From positions 1 to 64,000 of the forward strand of contig LNKV01000040.1 in NCBI GenBank assembly GCA_001465935.1: a stretch of DNA of 64,000 nucleotides, read 5' to 3'. The notes below the pieces were generated by a model. It had not been told where the DNA came from. It saw only the letters and a list, made by a program, of their open reading frames with translations, and did no database searches. Made by a program: the position numbers and the translations under genes. The stretch comes from Clarireedia homoeocarpa. Its lineage: Eukaryota > Ascomycota > Leotiomycetes > Helotiales > Rutstroemiaceae. Positions 56,586 to 64,000 of this stretch are shown in pieces. Position 1 is the first letter of the stretch. Every line of letters starts with the position of its first letter.

Positions 56586-58277
56586 TCAGACATAACTAGC
56601 CTTTCCCTCCCCATTAGCCCCAGCGTTGTACCCCATCCTCGTCTCCACCCTCTCTACTTGACCCTTCACCCAGCTTCTCGCATTCCTCCATCTCCCTTCT
56701 CTTCTCTCGTCCTCTGAACTCCCCATATAAATATTTGTCCCCCGCTTCCCCGCAGTAAACGGATCCTCCCAAACATCATTTCCTGTTTCTGATCCCCTAC
56801 TTCGTGTCATTTCCTCATCTCTAACCCTTCTACTTTCCTTCTCCCCCATAAAACTGCCCCTCATTATGTCCTCATATCCGTCTCCGTCCTCATTCCTAAC
56901 ATGCATTCTTCCTGTCCAGATGGCACCCTTCTCATCTCTCATTTCGAAATCGATCGGCGCTGTCCTCTGCGCTGCACTTATTGTTGTGTTACTTTTCCCT
57001 GCTTCTGAAACAGTTTTACTTCTCCACCACACCGAAGCTGGGTAAGTCAACCCCGTTCCAAGTCCAGCCTCAGCTCGTTCCCGATCGATATATGAACTTC
57101 GTCTCCATCCATCTCCACTGTCACTCTCCTCGCTCCACGTTCCAAATTCCGAACCCATCCATGATCCTGACATGCCCGATCCAATCCGAAACTCCCGTGG
57201 TCTCGGCTCGGGTAATACCACACTGGAGATTATTGAAGCCCGATCAACATTAGCATCGCCCCAGCCGGAACTCTGTCGTCGTGTAATCGACTCCCCGCTT
57301 TCCGTATAAGCGACAGAATGTCGTGTAATCGGCTCCCCGCTTTCTGTATAAGCGAAAGAATGTCGTGCAATCGGCTCCCTGCTTTCTGCATAAGTGAAAG
57401 AATGTCGTCTTTGGCGACTGGGACGAATGAAGCCGAATGGCCACCAGCGTGGATCGAGACCGCGTTTCTTGTGCGTGCGACGTAGGAGGAATACTGCGGT
57501 TCCAAAAGCGAAGAGGAGAAGGGCGATAAATATAGACACGACAATAGCGACAGTGGTTGTGGCATCGGGGCGGTGATGAGGGGGTGTAGGGTTGGTGGAC
57601 GAAGAGGCCACTGAGTTCTCAAGAGTGGTAGGCGTGCTAGTTGCGGTCGGAAAGATAGTTTCGGATGAAAAGGTAGAGGACAAGGATGAAGTACTGCTCG
57701 AAAGAGGTGATATTGAAGAGGACGATTGTGTGAGTGTTGTTGTGCTAGAATTTGGAGCTGTAGTCGAGGAACTGGAAGCAGACTCGGTTACTGTACTGGT
57801 TGATGATGATTGAGATGTAGACGTCGACGAGTCGGACAATGTAGAAGACGACGAAGTACTTTGTGTCGTTTGGGCAACAGTTGAAGCTTGTTCTGTGCTT
57901 GTGGCAGTCTGCGAGCTAGTTGATGTAATAGTCGAGACTTGCGAGGACTTGGCTGAATGTTAATAAGAAACGATTGAGCAGAACGACGGTCGACTCACAG
58001 TCGTACTTGATGATGTTGCACCCACAGGCTTTGGCGGTGCAGGAGCATTTGGCGGAGCTGGTGGACCTTGCCCTGGTAAGTCGGAAGGCTTCGCTGGGCC
58101 GATGCCATTTCCAATCCCGTTCCCAATATCATCTCTCTTGTCCTCAAAAGACGCTAGTCCTCTGTTAACTATTAGGTCCATTTCCACAGTCCTCTTCATC
58201 TCGGATATGGCAGTGTCTCGCTCAGCCGCATGTGCTTTCATGATACCTCCAGCCCTACGGCGCCTCAAAACCCACAT
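56586..58277 (-). CDS. Mucin-like single-pass membrane protein
   Basis: Best model is two exons, complement(58007..58277) and complement(56586..57952), 545 residues; the donor GTACGA at 58006 restores frame. A long Ser/Thr-rich region (STSTSQSSSTSTVTES and similar) suggests heavy O-glycosylation. One membrane span follows (TVAIVVSIFIALLLFAFGTAVFLL), then a basic stop-transfer and a hydrophilic cytoplasmic tail. The layout resembles fungal wall-stress sensors or other mucin-type surface proteins. Just after the span, a 14-residue unit of the type RHSFAYTESGEPIT is repeated three times. The N-terminus is the weak point: the ATG at 58277 (MWVLRRRRAGG) gives no signal peptide, so a 5' exon may be missing, or exon 1 may belong elsewhere. 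The exon coding the Ser/Thr region, span and tail is well supported. Confidence 0.65.
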
Positions 58278-59222
58278 ATACAATTGAAAGACAGTCAAGG
58301 TATAAAGATCAATCTGGCCCAACAAAATGAGCCTTGACAGAAATTGAAGAACAAATCAACATCCAGCCGGTCCAACTCCACATTAGAAGTCAAGCCCACA
58401 TACTTATAAATCTCCTCTCAATTCAGACACAAGCTTCTCTATGTTACCGCAAGTGGTCAAGACCCTCACCAAAAGCAGGTCTCCAAGTCCGTCCCCGTCC
58501 GAAACAGCTTAAACCTCGTCCCGACGAATAACCTGCTAGAAAAGATGTCCAACGCACCCCACGACCATGAGTGGATCGTCGCCATCCCGAGCGATCTGTG
58601 ACGATCCAAACATTCGGCCATTTCCCACCCGAGCAAATGGTCAAAGAGCATACATGAAACAGACGCTTCGTTTCTTGACTGGTTTTAACCAATCTGGTGC
58701 CCTTTGAACGTCTGTGCGGGCTTCACACTTGTAGCACCTAGCTTTTTACTTGCGTACTTCGTACAGAATCGTACTCCGTAGAGTCTAATTGATCATAGTT
58801 AGGCTTGGCGTCTTGATATGTTGCATAAAATGAACGAGAATTTTGAGATGTTTAACTGTGCTTCCGGGTCAGATGGGAAAAGATCGGGATTAGAGGTTAG
58901 TTTAGACTTCATTAGATCATAGGCCGATGCCGATGTGTGCACGTCGTAGCGTCCGTAATGCAGTTTCGCCACAATCGGGCTGCTGTGTATAGGCTGTGTG
59001 TTGTATCGAGAGAAAGCTAGGAATATGTTCATCTGGAGAAAGATGATGGCAAATATCAAAAATTATTGAGTACACATACCACGACGTAGAATTCTTTCGT
59101 GCAATTGGACCTGCAGCGTCGAGATAAGTACTTGGTACAATTATCAAGCCTGAATAGTATTCAAGGTCGTAGGTATCGTAACAAAAATGCAGTAGTTCTC
59201 CCCTACCCCCTTTCCAGTACAA
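58278..59222. other. Intergenic
   Basis: Upstream of the mucin-like gene and downstream of the Lys-rich gene. Open frames here lack domains. No repeat is evident. Confidence 0.45.
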
Positions 59223-60438
59223 CTATTCGCTGCTTTTCTGTTTCTTTCGCTTCTTTTCACTCACTTCCTGAGCTTGAGCATCGGAATCATTTTCTTCGCC
59301 TTTTCTTTTCTTTTCCTTCTTTGACCTTTTCTTCTCAGCCTTCTCATCCACTTGTTCCTTAGCTAGGTCCTCTTCCTTGATTATGCTATCCGTCTTAGTT
59401 TTCTTGACTTCAGATGGCTCGCCTAGAGATTCTCTCTTTCGCTTCTTCTTCTTTTCTTTTTTGCCCTCAGCAGATTGGGTAGCCTTGGCTTGCTCTTCTT
59501 TCGCTTTCATGCCAGCTTCCACCTCCGCTTGAAGCTGTGCCTCAATGGCGTGGAAGTTTATCTCTTCCTCGGTTCGCGCTAGTGCCTCAACCTTAGTCTC
59601 TGGTTCTTTCTTTTTCTCCCTCTTGAACTTCTCGGTCTTTTCTCCTTCATCCGACTTTTTCCGCTTCTTGTCCTTAGATTCATCTTTTGAGAGTACTGGC
59701 GTCGGATTGGTGTCAATCACAAAGTATGGATTTGGTGGTGTTTCCTTCTCTCTAGCTGAGTCTTCACTGCCCTTCCGTTCGCTCATAGCTGGCGCATCTT
59801 CCATTTCAACATCCTCATCTTCATTATCTAATTCTGAGTCCGATTCTGAGTTCGAGCCCGAGCTGTTGCTGCTATCATCATCGATCGCAGTGCCATTTGC
59901 TTCAGCTGCGGCGCGGGCTGCCAGCTGGGGCTCAAGCGCTTCATATGCCGTGCCAACAACTCCCAGGCCTCGTCGGTCCTTGATCAATCGTGGTGGGAGC
60001 TTTGCGATTAATTAGCCAATGCACCCTCATAACTGTAATAAAGAGTAGGGAACTCACAACAAACTTGGCCATTTTACGACCACTCGTAAGAGTATCTCTG
60101 GCTCTATCCAGTAATCCACATAAAATTCTCCACGGCCCATCTTCGTTCAATTCCCATTCTTTCTTCTCCTCCTCACTTAAATTTGCCATTTCAGACTTCA
60201 TAGCTTGGTATACTCTATCCAGAGCTTTGCAATGAGACTCTAAAACACCCAAATGCTTCCTGAAAAGAGCGCCCCATTTCGCATGTACTGATCGGTTCAT
60301 AAGAGGTACTTCTGGCTTGTCGGTTCGACGAGGATCTTTGTCTTTAGGAAGTTTGGGTTTGCGCTCTCGTTTGGGACCCTTCTCCTTTCTTTCTTTCTTA
60401 GGCTTTAGTAATCGCCTTTCAGCATCAGCGCGACCCAT
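59223..60438 (-). CDS. Lys/Glu-rich hypothetical protein, probably nucleolar
   Basis: Two exons, complement(60058..60438) and complement(59223..59999), with a 58-nt intron; 385 residues from MGRADAERRLLKPKKERK. The first 130 residues contain a helical, possibly folded region (NRSVHAKWGALFRKHLGVL, ALDRVYQAMKSEM, GPWRILCGLLDRARDTL) that looks conserved. The rest alternates acidic Ser runs (SSNSSGSNSESDSELDNEDE) and Lys-rich blocks (KKEKKKKRKRE, KRSKKEKKRK), typical of nucleolar ribosome-biogenesis proteins. I do not recognise the family, so the nucleolar role is inferred from composition only. Start chosen at the first ATG; the frame upstream has none. Confidence 0.75.
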
Positions 60439-61042
60439 TTTGGATAACTGAATTTGCAAGTTCAATTGAAGGATTGTAATCAGGTAGAGTTGATAGTTGA
60501 TCGCAAAAGAAACCTTCTTTTGCGCTGCAAAAATAGTTTTTGCGGGTCCGAAATTTTAGAACGAGGCTTGCATGCAAGGCTGCAAATATACACGAGTTGT
60601 TGCGAATATACGAGTCTTTTTTCGGGTTACACTCTGATTAAGCTAGCTTTCTTTAATGTGAACAAGATCTAGCTTGCCATGGTATGCTATATTATCTTTA
60701 TCAAGCGGTAATATGACTGATAAATGTAGTTCAGCTTATGTATGTCCTTTCACTACAAATATCTTGTCCCTTCCTATGCAAATTCTTGACTTCGCACCTG
60801 CTCCTCATGTGCTTGATATCGTCCTTCTCATAAGTTCTTCCAAGTCTCAACAGCGATGACACTCACTAGAACCTTGAAACCAGACTAACTCCATCGCTAT
60901 GCATCCTTCGCACAATTTACATTCAATCCAGCGGTCATAGCGGTAACTTGTAAGAATCAGTAATCTCCCAGTTTCGCCGACAGTCCACGCGATGATCTTC
61001 ATAATACAAAAACACAATCCAGAAATGCCTCCCGTCCACAAT
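60439..61042. other. Intergenic
   Basis: Spacer between two minus-strand genes; no gene or repeat is supported. Confidence 0.5.
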
Positions 61043-62736
61043 TTACTCATATAGCTTAGCCATAGCCTCCCAACTGTCGAGAACACTTCTCTTCGAGGTC
61101 GTTGTATTTGTCAAATTCAGATTTCCCAAACTGCACCAGTTGTTGACATTCTACTCTTGCCATTAGTATCGGTTCCATTTTAGTAAGAGAACAGGAAAAA
61201 CTTACAATGCAACTCAAGTATTTGCACCATCCACATGTCTTCCGGTAGATGTAGAAATTGTTTAACAGCAGAACGAAAACGATGAAAACAAAAACCAATG
61301 CAGCCACGCGGACTAGCCACCAAGCCCACCATGCAGGTTTTCTCCCCTTGAAAAAACCCCCCGGGTTCTTGAAGAAGCTAACAACCCCAGAGTCACCTTG
61401 CTGGACTTTGTTGTTAGATACGGCTGTATATGGTGGGTCGGATTGGCCAGTCCTCATGCGAAGTGAGTTTGGAGAACGCAAAATAGATATACCCAGGACA
61501 ATTCCCATAAGAAACCCTCCAATATGAGAAAAATTGTCTAGACCAGGGAGGAGCCCGAGGACGAATGAAATTACAATATCGAGACCAATGAAAGCCAACT
61601 CTTTCCAGGGACTAGGACGCTCGTTCCATTTGTATAGAAGGTCAAGAAGAGTCAAAGCAACAAGGCCGAAAAGAGCGCCTGAAGCTCCCGTGGAGGAAAT
61701 CCCCGTAGCTGCAAAGTTTCCACCTAGGACAAATCCAAAGATTCCACTGCAGACATAAACAAGAAAGAAGCGAATTGGACCAATGAGTAATTCCATTTCC
61801 CTGCCCATTGTCAACTGCAGAAGCATATTGAAGCCGATGTGAATGACACCTGCATGAAGAAACATTGGTATGATAAATCTGTACCATTGATCTGGTGTGG
61901 CTCCGACTCCCCCAAACCCACATAGCTCGCTGATTGAACAGTCATCTGACGTAGAAGTGGTATTTGGACATGGCCAGGTTATGGAGTTAAGATCCGGAAT
62001 TCCAGTCATATTATGCATGCAAGGTGTAAACCTCGCGCCCATGTTGATGAGAACGTAAGGTGAAGGGCCAATCATCGGGTTGAAGGATGGATGAATCTCT
62101 ATTGGTGATCCAGTCAGGGTAGCTGTCTCGATGTTAGTATATCGTACAAGATGCCTTTGGACATAACTTACAATTCTTCACGATCTCTACGATGAACACA
62201 ACTACCTGAACAAGCGTAAAAGTATATGTGACCCAAGCAATCCCTTTCTTGCGCTTCCCAAAACTCATGCCATCGCTCAGCCTATTCCGTCGGTTGTTTT
62301 TGAGGTGCGAAGGTACTCCGGACTCTCCAGCGTCGTATACATGATCTGTTCCGTCGGCATCATAAACATGATCCCCCGGGGCGTCCTTTCCTCCTAAAGT
62401 TTGTGGGTGATCACGTAAAGGTATATCGTCTCGAGAAGGTATCGACCCATCCAGAGGTCTGCCACCCCCGCCTTGTTCATAATATTGTGATTGCTGTCCT
62501 AAGCTATTCGAGCTGTCTTGCCTATGTGACGCGGCTGGATAAACATGGTCATCGAATGGTGCTTCGAAGGGCGAAACCGGAGATATTTCTGCAGGTCGAG
62601 CCGAACCTGCTTGTGAAGGCGCTTGTGAATGATAGGATGGGGGTACTGTGGACTGGGCATCGTATGCGCTATAGTAAGGTTGCGGTTCTTGTTGATGATG
62701 ATGAGAATAGGAGTTATAATAATCGTTCGCAGCCAT
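61043..62736 (-). CDS. Rhomboid-family intramembrane serine protease
   Basis: Three exons, complement(62172..62736), (61206..62122) and (61043..61150), sum to 1590 nt, 529 residues. The first intron has a perfect TACTAAC branch site. The last (GTAAGT...GAGTAG, 55 nt) lets the protein end in NVNNWCSLGNLNL and a short tail, as in homologues; reading through it would give a wrong terminus. A long disordered cytosolic N-terminus (Tyr/Gln/Pro-rich, with a duplicated DHVYDA motif) precedes the first span. The rhomboid core has INMGARFTPCM, WYRFIIPMFLHAGVIHIGFN, the nucleophile in STGASGALFG (Ser336), and the His in DNFSHIGGF (His388). Another span and CGWCKYLSC follow. It cleaves membrane substrates within the bilayer, probably in the secretory pathway. 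The catalytic dyad is complete. Confidence 0.92.
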
Positions 62737-64000
62737 AATGTCGACTGAAGTTTTAGCAAGAAATGGTGAATTCGGATGGTTCGTTCAACATCAGCACATT
62801 CGATCAAATTGGTTCTCTTCGTCGTCTGAAGTCGTACAAGTGTGAAACAGGAGATTCCAAAGCAAAGGGCTTGAGAGCGGTAGTATTTTTATTATCAACG
62901 AATGTGGTTTATTAGACCTGTTGGAAAGATTCTAACTGTATTAGCAATTAACCTTGTGGTCAAGTGTTTGGGACCGAAATAAAGATAGTGGAACAAATAC
63001 GATCAAGACGTCGTAATAGTTCTGGGCTGAGCTGGCCGTTGTAGAATAGTTCTTGAGCCGTCGAGCACTTGCACTGCCTCGTCTTGAAAGCTAGCTGTTG
63101 GCGGTCGCTCGTCGGAGAATAGCCTGTTTTGGGTCCAGAGTTTGGGGAAGTCCCGTTTCAGGATCAGCGCCCAGCCAATGTACGCGTTGGATGGCGAAGG
63201 GCTGTTCCTGAGCTACTGTGCAGATTAATTTTTCTTTTTACAAATCAACCAGACTTCAGCCTACTGCTAAATATGACTTTTTTTTTCATACGATGTATCG
63301 CCTTTCACGTGTTCTAGTCCATCATAGTAAAGCTTTCTACGAAGTATTAGTCTCCCAACACGAGAAATTTCATTTCACCACGTAGCTACAAGTACAACCC
63401 TAGAATCCTAGGTTTTCAGACGCAGTTGTTGATATAAGGCTGGGCGACGTAACTCTTCACGTGTCAATGCTTGGCAAGTGGAGTTTTTGGTGGATCAGAA
63501 TATGAGGTTGGTGTACGAAGCACTATACTTGGTAAGATATGGATATGCATTGTGAATGCCGATCGGTACTCGATGGTTTCTATTTACATCCGCCCGATCG
63601 TGTGGCGCTGGAGGTAAACAAGAGACAAGGTTGATGATGATCAGGAACTTTCAATTTCGCCATGGCTGTTCAAGTGACCTGACTAAACTAGACGCATGCG
63701 AGCTCCTACAGCCATCGCTGCCATTCCATCCCTTCAACCCTTCAAAGTGTGACTAGCAATTAAGATAATGTCGCCGTGAAAAAGCAATCCTATGCCTCAA
63801 TCAATCCGGCCATCGTTACTATAAAATCATGCGTTGTCCAAAAACACTCAAGAATCTGAGCAAACAAGCTGCATCGCAGGTGGGAAAAAAACAAAATATC
63901 GGTGCCATCGGCTCGTGTGGGTATTGGGTATTGGATATTGGGTATTGGGTATTGGGTATATTCCGCGATATCAAAACAAAGAAGGGAAATGCTGGTGATG
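62737..64000. repeat. Intergenic to window end, with a heptamer array
   Basis: Promoter side of the rhomboid gene and beyond; no gene is supported. A TTGGGTA-type heptamer repeats about six times at 63917-63960. The window ends before any further gene is evident. Confidence 0.5.

Noticed and set aside
59545..60015. Ser-rich plus-strand frame of 156 codons
   Set aside because: Antisense shadow of the Lys/Glu-rich gene at 59223-60438.
61056..61205. Read-through C-terminus of the rhomboid protease
   Set aside because: A 55-nt intron with good donor and branch site gives the conserved NNWC...GNL terminus; read-through does not.
1..64000. CRISPR arrays, operons, phage genes or bacterial-type cassettes
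   Set aside because: None seen; intron structure and gene families are plainly those of a filamentous fungus.

Overview
This window looks like chromosomal DNA of a filamentous ascomycete, most likely a Leotiomycete-type fungus (an inference from gene content and style, not a database match). Genes are cut by short introns, mostly 45-80 nt, with GTAAGT/GTATGT-like donors, CTAAC/TACTAAC-type branch sites and TAG/CAG acceptors. Two nuclear tRNA genes carry introns just 3' of the anticodon. There are AT-rich transposon islands, no operons, and small genes on both strands with long spacers.

Layout. (1) 1.3-10.5 kb is a block of related acyl-group enzymes that is visibly decaying: a male-sterility/fatty acyl-CoA reductase-like gene, two BAHD-like acyltransferase copies (all minus strand) and an acetyl-CoA-synthetase-type AMP-binding enzyme (plus). 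Each carries an in-frame stop, a frameshift or both. (2) 10.9-12.8 kb holds tRNA-Asp(GUC) and a secreted But2-domain protein. (3) 14.9-24.1 kb holds ALG10 (N-glycan assembly), a small His/Ser-rich conserved protein, the tiny six-exon QCR10 subunit of respiratory complex III, and a CHIP/STUB1-type TPR plus U-box ubiquitin ligase. (4) 24.9-32.4 kb holds a UbiA-type prenyltransferase-like gene with a frame problem, a GPI-anchored GH76 (DFG5/DCW1) cell-wall enzyme, and a RecA/Rad51-paralogue ATPase whose P-loop is split around a 16-nt microexon. (5) 33-39 kb holds a first hAT-like MITE, a conserved multi-pass membrane protein with two microexons, a gene desert with a strong palindrome, and a frameshifted Lys-rich gene. 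(6) 40-45 kb holds the cohesin STAG/Psc3 subunit and, divergently, the urease accessory protein UreD. (7) 45.4-51.5 kb is a transposon-rich stretch: a second copy of the MITE with two nested insertions, an Egh16/Gas1-like secreted gene, and another hAT-like MITE with perfect 8-bp target duplications. (8) 52-64 kb holds a secreted type-B carboxylesterase, tRNA-Ser(CGA), a small two-TM 'rhomboid family' protein, a mucin-like single-pass protein, a Lys-rich probable nucleolar protein and a true rhomboid protease.

Most intact genes are housekeeping (glycosylation, respiration, proteostasis, recombination, cohesion, urease maturation), interspersed with secreted or wall-active proteins typical of plant-associated fungi (But2, GH76, Egh16, carboxylesterase). 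The unusual parts are the coordinately inactivated acyl-metabolism block at the left and the nested-transposon region at 45-47 kb. Exon joins were predicted by eye from splice signals and reading frame; all multi-exon models given as intact sum to whole codon numbers.
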